64,000 nt of DNA from Gordionus sp. m RMFG-2023 (lineage: Eukaryota > Nematomorpha > Gordioida > Chordodea > Parachordodidae), in assembly GCF_954871325.1 (NCBI RefSeq), contig NC_088775.1:52367561-52431560 (forward strand), read 5' to 3'. Position numbers and translations under genes: made by a program. Shown here piece after piece: positions 22,160-33,296 of the stretch; the stretch's first letter is position 1; each line of letters opens with the position of its first letter. A model generated the notes under the pieces. The model was not told where the DNA came from and made no database searches. It worked only from the letters and a program-made list of their open reading frames with translations.

Positions 22160-22285
22160 TAAGTAACGAGTAACCCGTTACTTTTTTGAATAGTCATGTA
22201 ACGGATTCTTTTTTCAGACATAACGATGCACCGTAACGCGTTTATTTTTTGTAGTAAGGTTTACAGCATTACTAAAAAGTAATAA
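22160..22285. repeat. TAACG-type transposon end
   Basis: AAGTAACGAGTAACCCGTTA, then CATGTAACGGATTC and CCGTAACGCGTTTATTTTTT. It resembles 3110-3245 closely (shared TAACGCGTTTATTTTTT). It sits immediately outside the inverted arms at 22285-23990 and may be one end of the same element. Confidence 0.55.
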
Positions 22286-23990
22286 ATCATAATCAATCAA
22301 AAATTTGTTATAGAATCTTTTTTTAAAAATAATTTTCAGAAATATTTTTTTTAATATACATAAATCAATTTTTATTAAATAAAAAATTAAGATTAAATAT
22401 CAAATAATTTATAATTCTATTTTTACTTAATATTAATGAGAAATATATATATTTACTAGCTTATTACAACTCAAATTTATTTAGATTTTAAAATTTAACA
22501 AATATATATCCATAAGAGGGCGTTAAATGCATAAATATGAAAATATAATCTTAGTAAATCAGAATGATTATTGGTTAGCGCTTTTTAAATTTGGGTATAA
22601 ATATATTTGGAAAACTAAATATTAAAATAATATGATAGGTTTCTTTGATATTAAATTTATAAGTAATCGTAAAAATAAAAGAAAACTTGTAAGGCTTATT
22701 TTGCTGGCGTTATTGATCAAAATCTCTTCATTTTTGTTTTATACGCGTACTACGTGTTAAGCATTATTCCAAAAATTATTTTAAAAATAGTGTGATTTGA
22801 CCGATTGCTGACTCAAAACTGACCCAATTTATCAAATGGTAAATGTTCATTTTTATTTTAAATATCTATTACGTGAAAACATTAAAAAATATTTTAAAAA
22901 TATCGTGATTTGACCGATAACCAATTTGAAACCTACCCAATGACTAAATACTGCTTTGCTGGCGTTATCCATTGAAAATTCTTTATTTTTGGTTTATACG
23001 TGTGCATTTACATGTTAAGTATTATCCTGTAGAGCACGTTGATGAAATTACTACGAATTTATTAGAGAAATTCAACCAACAATACTATTGAAGTAAATAT
23101 AAATAATATATATTCAAAAACAAATTACAACTTTATATAAATCAGAGACTTGCAGGCCTGGGTCCGTATATATTTTAATTTTTTAAAATAGACCAAATCC
23201 GTGGTGAAAAAATTTTGTAAAATAAAAATCCTAGTTCAAATGGTCATCTGCTTGTCTTTTATATGAATATTGATTAGATCATAGGGGTTTTTATTATACC
23301 TCATTTGAGGCAGTGAAAAAATTTGCATCATTTTAATCGCCAGCAATGTAGTATTTACTCATTGGGTCGGTTTCAAATCGGTCATCACGATATTTTTAAA
23401 ATATATTTTGGGATAATATTTTACACGTATTTATAGATATATATAAAATAAAAATGAACATTTTTCATTTGATAATATTATCAAATTTGGTCAATCGAAT
23501 ATTTAGTAAGTGGTCGGTTTTTAGCTCGACAACCGGTCAATCACACTATTTTAAATAATTTTTGGAATAATGCTTAAACTCTAAATGTACTCTTATAACC
23601 AAAAATGAAGAGATTTTGATCAATAACGTCAGCAATATGTGCCTTACAAGTTTTCTATTATTTATGATTCTAACCTACTCATAAATTAAATATCAAAGAA
23701 ACTTATCATTTTTTTTTATTTTTAGGTTTTTCACATGTATTTACATCCAAATATAAATAAAGCGCTAACCAATAATCATTTTGGTTTCCTAAGATGATAT
23801 TTTCAAACATTTAACGCTCTCTTATGGATAGATTTGCTAAATTTTAAAATCTAAAAATAAAATTTGAGTTGCAATAAGCTAGTAAATATATTTTTTTTGA
23901 TATTTAATCTCATTTATGTATATTAAAAAAAATATTCCTGAAAATTATCTTCAAAAAAGATTATATAACCAAATTTTGATTGATTATGAT
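22285..23990. repeat. Large inverted repeat
   Basis: The left arm (22285 to about 23140) is the reverse complement of the right arm (about 23290-23990). For example AATCATAATCAATCAAAAAT at 22286 pairs with TTTTGATTGATTATGATT at 23972. Likewise ATGATTATTGGTTAGCGCTT at 22564 pairs with AAGCGCTAACCAATAATCA at about 23760, and TGAAGAGATTTTGATCAA at 23607 pairs with the left arm near 22715. The spacer holds a solo GGCCTGG-type hAT end (23143). No coding sequence. It is probably a TAACG-ended foldback transposon. Confidence 0.75.
23143..23240 (+). repeat. Solo GGCC-rich hAT end
   Basis: CAGAGACTTGCAGGCCTGGG followed by an AT-rich run, like the left ends at 45526 and (truncated) 33297. No partner end is visible nearby. 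It lies in the spacer of the large inverted repeat. Confidence 0.55.
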
Positions 23991-24439
23991 TAATTGCTTT
24001 TTAGCACTGCATTTTTGCAATGCAGTTTATCAATGCAATATTTATTCATATCCATTGATTTATGTAAAAAAAGTTGGTAAAGGATATTTGATGTGAACTC
24101 TTGGACAAAAAATGGGCCCGGGTTCAGGATTTGGAGAACATAAAGAAATATTGACTCAAAATTACACAATTTTTTTTTGTACTCCGTATAAATCAATGAC
24201 ATATAATAATACCTAGACTGACGATTCATTCATTAAAATGCCTTTTAAGCACGTATAAATGCAAATCAGCTGGAGACGCCATAAACACCATATTTGTTAC
24301 ATCGATGATAACATAAATACTTAACATAAATACTTTCTTATAATTATTTTAAGAGCTTAAGTAATTTGATTTCAAAAATTGCACTAATTAATTCTAATAG
24401 CTCAAACATATTAACTTTTAAAATAATTCAAATTACATA

Positions 24440-24560
24440 GTAGGTGAAATAATTAGTATATTTTAAAATTTATACTGGAAATTATTACGCTACTATTTAT
24501 ATCCTAATATGTAGGTGGAATAATTAGTGAATTTTAAAATTTATACTGGAAATTATTACA
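24440..24560. repeat. Local duplication inside the 3.8 kb element
   Basis: TTTTAAAATTTATACTGGAA followed by ATTATTAC occurs at about 24462 and 24530, each preceded by a TAGGTG.AATAATTAGT segment. A third, weaker copy is at about 24795-24825. Confidence 0.7.
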
Positions 24561-25091
24561 TTATAAGAGAATTAAGTGTTAGGTACTTTGCTTAGAATTG
24601 ATATAATTCAAACTTGGCTTATTGATGAATTAAAATTCATAACAATCAAGATATAAATTAATTCCTTGTGTTAATTAAATAGATATATAACTAGCTAAAA
24701 TAGTAGATAAATTATACTAGTTAGAGTTTGAACAATAAATTAGTACAAACAATTTTTTATTTATTTCTTATATATAAATAAAATAATAATATATTTTACA
24801 AATTTATACTGGAAATTATCACATTATATTATATTATATGATGTTATGTGTTAGATACTTGGCTTATTGAAGATTTTAAAATTCAAACCTAGCATATTGA
24901 AGGATAAAAATTCTAACAAAAAAGATATAAGTTAAACTCTTATGCTAATTAAATTGATATATAATAGTAGATAACTTATACTAATTTAGTAATATTATTT
25001 ATTTCTTACATATAAATAAAGTAGTATAAATTGCATTCTATTTTGTTATCTGGTAAATAACCGATAAGAATAAGATTTATTAAATAATAAT

Positions 25092-25191
25092 AAACATAAT
25101 AAGAGAGTAAACTAGATATTATAAAGTGAGAAACAAATTAAACATATAATAAGAGAGTAAACTAGATATTATAAAGGGAGATACAAATTAA
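25092..25191. repeat. 50-bp tandem duplication
   Basis: Two near-identical units with AATAAGAGAGTAAACTAGAT, period 50. Confidence 0.8.
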
Positions 25192-25480
25192 ACATATAAT
25201 TGAAGTAATATATAACTTTATTGTTTTTTCAATGTATACTGGTAATAAATACATACTAAATAATTTTTTGGGTAATCACTGTTTAAGGTAATCACTATGT
25301 TAACTCTTTAGATAATACGATGATCATATTAAACACTTTGATAATCTCTATTTAAACCTTTTAAATAACATTTGTTTTCTTTTTAACAAAAAACACTTTG
25401 ATAATCTCAATTTAAACTTTTTAAATAACATTTGTTTTTTAACAAAAATTCATACTAAGTAATTTTTAGAATCACTATTT

Positions 25481-25560
25481 AAGGTAATCACTATGTTAAC
25501 TCTTTGGATAATACGATGATAAGGTAATCACTATGTTAACTCTTTGGATAATACGATGAT
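25481..25560. repeat. Perfect 40-bp tandem duplication
   Basis: AAGGTAATCACTATGTTAAC plus the next 20 bases, ending ATACGATGAT, is present twice without differences (25481-25520, 25521-25560). A third copy with one change lies at about 25286-25325. Confidence 0.85.
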
Positions 25561-25989
25561 TTATTAAATTTGATAATCTCTATTTAAACTTTTTAAATAA
25601 CATTTGTTTTTTCTTTTCTTTTAACAAAATAAATCAAATGTTTGTTTTATTTTATGTATATTTTATATTTTAACAAAATAAATCGGATAATAATTTTATT
25701 TTATTTATTTTATATATATTATTATTTTCTTTAATTTTATCTTCGGTTAATTTAAATACTATTAATTTATATACTATTATGTAACGTCAACTTTTAAATT
25801 ACAATTATTCCTAGATTTTTATATTTTATTTTTTATTTTTTATTTTATATATATTATTATTTTCTTTAATTTTATCTTCTGTTAATTTATATACTATTAT
25901 AACTTTTAAATTGTAATTATTCCTAGTATATCGTTAAAATTCTCGAAACTTTCTCAAAAGATTAATTACTTTTATCAATTCTTATATTT

Positions 25990-26680
25990 ACAACAGATTT
26001 ACAAGTTTTTTCTCTCGTATGATTTATGATTTTCTTCTATTATTACTCACTTTTAGTGCTGTTGAAACTTGTCTCATTATATCGTGAAATATTAATATCT
26101 AAAACTGACATTAATAGACGAAATGGGAAAAAATCTTGAAAATATTATATTGTTGTAGCTGTCGGAAATTGTTTGATAATTTAAATTCCATTTTTTTTTT
26201 CTATAGAGAAATCTTGATAAAAAAAATCTATTATATTTACAAGTTTTTTCTCTCGTATGATTTATTAATTCTATTATTACTCACTTTTAGTGCTGTTGAA
26301 ACCTGTCTCAAATTTGATATTATATCGTTGTAATACTAATATCTAAAACTGATATTAATAGACGAAATAGGGAAAAATTCTTGGAAATATTATATTGTTG
26401 TAGCTGTCGGAAATTGTTATGATAATTCAAATTCCGTTTTTTTTATAGAGAAATCTTGATAAAAAATCTATTTAATTGTAGTAATAAGCTGTCAAAAAAA
26501 TTGCTTTGATAAATAGTGATATAAGTTGTCTGAAAAACTTTATTTTATATAGTGAAGTCTTGATAATATATATTGTCGAAATCGTGTTTTATAAATCGTT
26601 AAATAAATTGTCTGAAAAACTTTATTTTATATAGTGAAATCTTGATAATATATATTGTCCGATATCTTGTTTTATAAATC
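25990..26680. repeat. Degenerate tandem array, period about 245 then about 78
   Basis: TTTACAAGTTTTTTCTCTCG followed by TATGATTTAT and CACTTTTAGTGCTGTTGAAA occurs at about 25990 and 26235. GTTGTAGCTGTCGGAAATTG occurs at about 26151 and 26398. Further right TTGTCTGAAAAACTTTATTT occurs at about 26527 and 26608. The open frame at 26136-26333 is repeat sequence. Confidence 0.75.
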
Positions 26681-28134
26681 GTTAAATAAATTTTTAATCT
26701 AGTAATATAAATTATTTCTCTAATTTTTAATTACTAAAATCTACAATTATTGCCATAATATAGTCATATATTATAAAATAAGTTTAAGCTTTTTGCTTAT
26801 AATGTGCAGGTAAGCATCAGCAATTTTTATTCAAGTTAGCAATCTTATTATTTACTGTGTGCAATTATATACCTATAGAGAAGATTATATAAGAATATTC
26901 ATATTATAAGTCAATCTAGGGCTTAGGTAAATATCAATTTTATAACTCAAGATTTAGAAATTGTTTTATTTTGAAGGTTGTTTTTAAAAATATATAAAAA
27001 TTGTATAATGCTTAGCCCAAAAGTTATAAAAATTTAAATCTGATTTTTGTTAATTAACTATATTATTTTTTAATTTAGTATTCTATTTACATAGCTCTTA
27101 AAATAGAAATAAATGTACATATTGTAATATATTTATACAGTATAAATAAGAATATTAGCTCTAAATTTTCAAATATCTAAAAATGTCTAGGCTGACATAA
27201 AAATTTTATGAAATGGTTACCCAAGTTTATAATTTTATAGTAAATAAGGAATAAAATTATATAAAATAAAATTATATTTTTTTTGATAATTATCATTCAT
27301 CATATCATATAATAATAGTTTATTTATCTATATTATTTTTAATTTTTTATTTAACATTATATAAGAAAATAAATATAACTATAAAAAAATAATAATATAT
27401 TTATACTTTATCTATATGCGATATATCTCTTGTTTGCAATACAGAATTTATCCTAAGAAATATAGTAAATCAATAATAAACATAAAAAATTGAATATTAC
27501 AAAAAGGAATGATAAATTATTAAAAATAATAAATAAAATAAAACTAATTGGAAAAAATAAATACGAAGAGATCAAGATTTTACATGGGTAAGGATATCCT
27601 AATAAAAGTAAAAATGGTTTAAATTTTCTCCATAACTGCAATATGGTTGCTAAATGTTAAATAGTTAATAAGATTCAATTTAACTCCTTAAAATATTAAA
27701 TTCATAAGTATTTCATTTCTTTAATCATAATAAATATTATGAATAATATAAAAATCATTTTGAATTGGACTTTAAGAAGATTAAACAAAATACTATAATA
27801 CTTTAATAAATACTACATATTTATTTATAATATGTAAAAAAAAATGTTATATTATTAAGAATGTATCTGAAGCTAAGCATTTATTTTTATATTATAAATT
27901 TTATCATCGATGTAGCCAACATGGCGTCAATGGCGTCTCCAGCTGATTTGCATTCATACGTACTTTTATGAATGAATCGTCAGTCTAGGTATTATTATAT
28001 GTCATTGGAATAAATAATAGACATGCATAATTTACAAAAAAAATTTAAAAATTAATTTATATTTTAAATGTTTTATCTATCCATATTCATTTATGATAAA
28101 ATATTATTACCTAAACACAAAACAAAGCGAATCA

Positions 28135-28475
28135 AGGATTTTGCTAAAAGGGGAGGGCAATTAGGTGGGTTTTCTTCCATGAATTTTATTGGAGATTTTT
28201 AGGTCATCGTATAGTTGTGCCTTTGGCTCTATTAGATTTTTACTTGGGTTTTTAAATTTTTTTTATAAAAATGTTTTTTCTAAAAATTTTTAATTATAAT
28301 CTTTATTTAAAAAGTTATTAACTTTTACTAATTTATCTTTCAAATTCGTAATATATTGTTTATATATTTGGGGGTGAGTGTTGTGTGGAGGGAAGATTTT
28401 ATTAGCTTAAAATGATATTTATGAGGACAGGCAAAATGTGATGGAGGAAGGCTTGGTTACGCTCCTGCTACAAAA
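28135..28475. repeat. Dispersed repeat, GGTTACGC-ended
   Basis: The pattern is GGGGAGGG, then an AT-rich body, a run resembling GGGGGTGAGTGTTGTGTGGA, AAAATGATATTTATGAG and finally GGTTACGCTCCTG. The same order is found at 56122-56513, which has clearer ends. It is probably a hAT-like MITE related in its termini (CAGGCGCGTA) to the element at 45065. The flanking 28476-29162 shows no gene; the frame at 28554-28742 is low complexity. Confidence 0.6.
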
Positions 28476-30941
28476 TTCCCAATATTTTACTTTCTAAAAT
28501 GGATATAAACAAAACAAACAACGTATTCCTATTATTATTCAAATCGAATACGAATGAGGAAAATATATTTTATTTCTAATAATTGTTTATCCATTATTCG
28601 ATCGAATTATTCGTATATAAGTAAAAAAATTTTATGTTTTATTAATTTTGTCTGGTGTAAAACTAATATGTATAAGTATTATATATTTTTAACTGCCCTC
28701 TATCACCTGTATGAATTTTTTTATCATAATAATATTCATTAGTATTTTTAATACTATCTTTTAAAAAACGCGTCGGACTGAGGTATGTAGGACCATTTTT
28801 TACCATTAAAATATGACTTTTTTATACAATAAGTATAATTTTTCTTTTATTATAACATATAGTTTTAGATTTTTAGTATTCCCCGTAATTTTATAAAATT
28901 AATTTTCTTGAATATTGTGGGCCTATGGATTTGTTACCTAGTCAAATGTACCCTTGTTTTTTGCTTAAAATTCAAATAAATTAATATTAAATTTTCTAAA
29001 AAAATCAATTGTATTACATTAGACACATGCTCAGTATTTTATGTTAGTATTTAAAACTTTTTAGAAAAATTGTTACAAAATTCTGTTCTAAAAAGATATA
29101 GAATTTTATTATATTATATATAAAATATTTAAAATTAATTTGAGATTTTTGAATAGAAAGGACTAGAGGTCTGCAATAGGTGGATTTTTAGCCCGGCTAT
29201 ACTTTGAGCAGGTGTTAAAGGGTATAAATTTTTAAAACTTAGGGTGGGAGAGTAAAAATTATTTAAAACAATGGGCGGCTGGAGAATTTAAAACATTTTT
29301 CTGGTGAAATAAAGGAAGTGAGCTTATATTTATAAAAAATTATTTTTATTTATTTAATAATTTTGAATATTTTATAAGATTAAGTAAAAATATATTAGAA
29401 TAAATAAAGGGCCAAGGCCAAACCAACCGTATCAGGTATTCAGCGAAATTTTTATAGCGAAACACTTTTCTAAAATTTAATTCCACGAAGCCTTAACAGC
29501 AAATACTTTAGAGCAAATGCATTTTAGCAAAACTTTTATCGCGAACCCTTTATAGAAAATTTTCTGCCGCGCATGTATTTGCGTGAAGTCATTATAGCGA
29601 GCGCATTACCATGAAACAGTAAATATAATGCGAATTCATTAATTTAAAGGAACACGACATATTCAATATCCGTTTACCCACCAAAGTTCCTTAAATCATA
29701 ACGCGAAATATTTTAAGACATTTTGTTACTTATTGACTATTAAGTAAGCATGCAACCTTTATCTGTGATGTGTTAGAAAGAAAGTTTATTAGTCAATTTC
29801 TTTCTGGTCTCTCTCACTCATTGTTGTAAGAAAGGAGGGGACATTTTGGTTCAAGTTACACCAATAAATTTATCCTACACTAAAATAAATTTTAAAAATA
29901 TGTTTTATGCCTTTAAAAGTAAATTTGAATAAATATTCTGAAATACTTAAAAAATTTTTCCAACCAAGATAAAAAATACCGAAAGCTAAGAATTTTTATT
30001 GATCTCAGATTATTTTTAAGAATTAAAGATTTTACTAAGCGATTTTTTAAAATTTTCTCAGAATTAATTTTATTAAATTTCTGAGTTATTAAGACATAGA
30101 GGAAGGATTAATTTTATAACTCAAAAAATCATGCTTATGCACTTAAAATAAAAGAAATAGTAAAAATTTCTGAGCGATATATTATATTTTCTTCAATTAT
30201 GAAAAAATTAAAATTTTTACTTGCCAAAATTATCATTTGGGAATTCAGCAAAAATTACTTTAAGTAGCTTTAATTCTGAGTAATTAAGGCGAAAAAATAA
30301 GCTGTGGCATTAATTTATATATATTGCTATTAGACATTACATATTGGCTTGAGTTTCAGAATTAGTGCTTACCAAAGTTTGGCAAACTTCATGCTCAAGG
30401 GTGCGTCTTTAATACTAGATTCAAATTCCTATCAAATTTTTTGAACTAATATTTTATCAGATAAAAAATATTTATAAAGATAATATAATCATGAGATTGA
30501 AAATATTTTGAATTAAGGAAATCCCTTATACTTAGATGTAATTTATCTTGAATCGCCATTCAAAATTCGATAAAGAAAATCTATTAGTTTATAACTGTTT
30601 TTGGTTAGTGACTGGCAAAACTGATTCATGAATTTATAAATATTAAGTAAATAACGAAACCCAATTTGATCAATAAGGACCAAGGTTTAACTATATATTA
30701 ATGAAGCTTAGGTTCCTTGTGCGCGATTCTTATAAAATAAGGCTTCGAAGAAAAGCATAGGGTGTTATAGCAAAATTTTTTATTCCAATGATAAATTTTA
30801 TTAACCAAATAGTTCATTAATCATTATTTAAATTTATTAAAGCTAAAAGAAAATTAGAAACTCTATCAATAGATTCAATTTTGTACCGATTTTTTAAAAA
30901 ATATTATTCATTTAATATAAATAAAATAAATATTCTATAAA

Positions 30942-31215
30942 AACGGAGGTGGGACTACATGCTTCCCAAAAACATGAATAATTATATAGTAATTTGTATA
31001 TTTTGTTTTAAAAAATAATATTCTTTAGGTTCTGATGGAAGGGCTCCTTGTCCCCTATATTTTTTAAAAATTTTAAAGTTCTGCTTAACATATGTCCAAG
31101 GGAAGAGATAACGATTGGTATAAAAATATAATTTGTTAATTTGGAAAATTTAATTTTTTTTTCTCTGCTATATCTACCGGATTAGAATTCAAATTTTTTG
31201 GAAAAGAAGCGCATG
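30942..31215 (-). pseudogene. LINE 3'-end fragment
   Basis: It matches the 3' portion of the LINE at 14890-15200 in the same orientation, sharing GTGGGACTACA, ATATGTCCAAGGGAAGAGAT and CCGGATTAGAATT. It covers only the last part of the endonuclease region and the 3' untranslated part, so it is a 5'-truncated copy with several small changes. Confidence 0.85.
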
Positions 31216-31450
31216 TGAAGTAATTAAATATTCCAAATTAACAAATTATATTTATATACCAATCATTATATCTTCCCTTGGACATATGTCAAGCGAAATT
31301 TAAAAATTTTTAAAAAATATAGGCAGTTAGATAAGAGCTCTTACATCAGAATTTTTTAAAACAATATATACAAATTACTATTTTAAAATATAATTATTCA
31401 TGTTTTTTGGGAACTTGTAGTCCCATCTTCGTTTTTATAGAGGTTTTTTT
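31216..31450 (+). pseudogene. LINE 3'-end fragment, head-to-head with the previous one
   Basis: The reverse complement of the neighbouring fragment: TTCCCTTGGACATATGTC, ATTATTCATGTTTTTTGGGA and ACTTGTAGTCCCATCTTCG. The two copies meet near 31215 to form a palindrome. Confidence 0.85.
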
Positions 31451-32054
31451 TTATATATTTGATTTGTTAATTTTCAAATATCTATATTCTTATCCAAATA
31501 TCTGTTCTCTTCATTTAATATTATGATCATAAAAATAAATGTTTTAAAATAAATAGTTACTATTGTATATTATCGCAATATTAACCTCGTTATACTAAAT
31601 TTACTAGAATATCTTTGCGACTTATGTTTCGCGAAATAATTTTCGCTATATTAACTTAAATATCGCTGTATTGACTTCGATGTAAAATTTTCGATTATTG
31701 ATTCGTATTAAAAGTTTGCTGTAATGTAAACATTTTAAAGGTTTCGCGAAAAGGGTTTCGGTATAAAAAATTCGTGATATAGTCTTCGCAAATGTGGATT
31801 CGCGATAAAATTCATTCGCGGTAAAAGTTTGGCAAAAAAGTGTTTTGTGATAAATGTTTCACTGAATTGACATGGAGAAAACCAATCAAACAATTTTAAA
31901 AAATTGGGCAAGCGGGTTAAATAGATCTTTTAGATAAATGGGCTGGCGTGCGAATTATTATTCGAAAATATATGGGAGGACGGTTGAATTATTTTTAAAA
32001 TCTATGGGCAGGCAGGCTTTAAGGGTAAAACTCGCCTATAGTAGACCTCTAGAG

Positions 32055-32275
32055 GAGATCCCTAAGAATATTAACTCTTTTTCGACTAAAAGTAGCAATT
32101 AACGGGGTTACAATCCTAACGCGGATAGACTTTAAGCCTTGAGCATAAAAACTTTTAATTTGGTGTGAAGATATATTTTTATATATGATTTTCAACTTTT
32201 TGGAAAATCTTCCTTGTTTGACATATTTTTCTAAAAACCAATTATTAACCAAAAATCCCCCTCTAGTAGAGATAT
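32055..32275. repeat. Dispersed repeat shared with 56870-57060
   Basis: TTTGGTGTGAAGATATATTT, then TTTTGGAAAATCTTCC, TTTGACATATT and ACCAAAAATC, recur in the same order at 56930-57060. The minus-strand frame 32049-32279 is derived from this repeat and has no recognisable motif. Confidence 0.6.
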
Positions 32276-32458
32276 TCACAAGGTAAATTTTTTTAAACGT
32301 ATGAAAGGGCAGATATAGTTAAGGCTGCATTCATAGTGGGGACGGATCCGTTTTTGACGTCAAAACATCTGATTTGACGGCTTTCTAGAAGGCTTTCATA
32401 GTGAATTTTTTTAACGTTTCGACTTAAAACAAATGAGACATTATTTTATTTTTTTATA

Positions 32459-33237
32459 ATGAACAAATATTCATTAGTCAAATTATATATTTTATATGAT
32501 ATATTATTCAAGAAAGATAAAAATAATGTTAATTCAAAGAGAAGAAAGGAGGGAGCATATTTTACTTTGCTCCCAAAATTACTTCAAAATGATGTTAAGT
32601 TTTATAATTATATGCGTATGAAAAAAGTGAGTATATTTTTATATATAGTATTTTCATAATTCGAATATAAATAATAGGAAACATTTTATTATATCTTGAA
32701 TCTCATAAAATTCAAAATTACCAAAAAAAAAACTAATTTTATTAAAACTCTAATTACCCCAGATGAAAAGTTGATAACTCTGAGGTAAATATTCATAGTT
32801 TTTTATAATTCTTTTATATCTTATTATATATATAAATTTGTTGAAATTAGCTTATCATATGTATTTAAATAAATTTAAATTTTATAAATAATATTGAAAT
32901 CTAACCCTTATTTATACTAATATAAGTTGAAACACTTATTAATTATTATTTTTATCAGACACATTTTATCTTATTGCCAATTTTTATGCTAAATTCTTAC
33001 TGCATTTATTCTAGATATCTTGTTACTGGGGACTCATATGTCTCAATGTCTTATAATTATAAATTAGGAATATCTACAATTAAACAAATAATTGGGGAAA
33101 CAATGATAGCCTTATGGGATATTTTTCAACCAATCCATATGAAGGTCCCTACATTGGAGATGTTTGAGGAAGTTGCTAAAGGCTTTGAGGAAATGTGGAA
33201 CTTCCCAAACTGTATAGGTGATAATTTTATTTAACTC
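32459..33237 (+). pseudogene. Harbinger nuclease, N-terminal half
   Basis: Two open pieces read in order. 32459-32659 contains RRKEGAYFTLLPKLLQNDVK followed by FYNYMRM, the N-terminal block of Harbinger transposases (EGEFHTLFPEL...FHDYFRMS). 32974-33234 contains YLVTGDSYVSMSYNYKLGIS, TIKQIIGETMIALWDIFQPI and GFEEMWNFPNCIG, the conserved helix-turn-helix and NFPNC region just before the first catalytic aspartate. The reading stops right after NFPNCIG at G|GTGATA, which could be a splice donor. The DDE part that should follow is not found anywhere in the element, so the protein is truncated. A frame break and about 300 bp of AT-rich DNA (perhaps an intron) separate the two pieces. Confidence 0.85.
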
Positions 33238-33296
33238 AAACCAAAGATAATATTTTTTAATTTTATTATTTCTTACTATAATAAAATTTTAATATT

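Larger units (their letters stand above)
24192..28016. mobile_element. 3.8 kb non-coding DNA element with about 115-bp inverted ends
   Basis: 24192-24310 and 27900-28016 are reverse complements, sharing AATGACATATAATAATACCT, AGACTGACGATTCATTCAT, ATGCAAATCAGCTGGAGACG and TACATCGATGATAA. The interior is AT-rich, full of local tandem duplications, and has no frame with a recognisable domain, so it is non-autonomous or badly decayed. I could not define a target duplication or the superfamily. Stretches at 26750-27890 hold nothing recognisable. Confidence 0.75.
29438..31867. mobile_element. Nested element with long GCGAA-rich inverted ends
   Basis: The left end, ATTCAGCGAAATTTTTATAG then CGAAACACTTTT, pairs imperfectly with the right end, AAAAAAGTGTTTTGTGATAA then ATGTTTCACTGAAT. 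For about 250 bp at both ends the sequence is studded with GCGAA/TTCGC words spaced 20-30 bp apart. The middle is AT-rich and contains two LINE tails in inverted orientation (30942-31450). No transposase seen. Confidence 0.6.
29163..32052. mobile_element. DNA transposon, AGAGGTCT-ended, with nested insert
   Basis: The ends are inverted: CTAGAGGTCTGCAATAGG on the left and CCTATAGTAGACCTCTAG on the right, followed inside by AGCCCGGC-like and GGGCAGGCAGGC stretches. The ends resemble the hAT family CAGAGACCTGCAG. The interior is occupied by another element with inverted ends (29438-31867). No transposase is recognisable. The target duplication is unclear. Confidence 0.65.

Noticed and set aside
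24430-26700. Tandem repeats read as a CRISPR array
   Set aside because: Repeats are adjacent or irregular, there are no uniform unique spacers or cas genes, and the context is eukaryotic.
28554-28742. Short plus-strand frame
   Set aside because: Low-complexity I, Y, F and N codons from AT-rich DNA; no motif or context.
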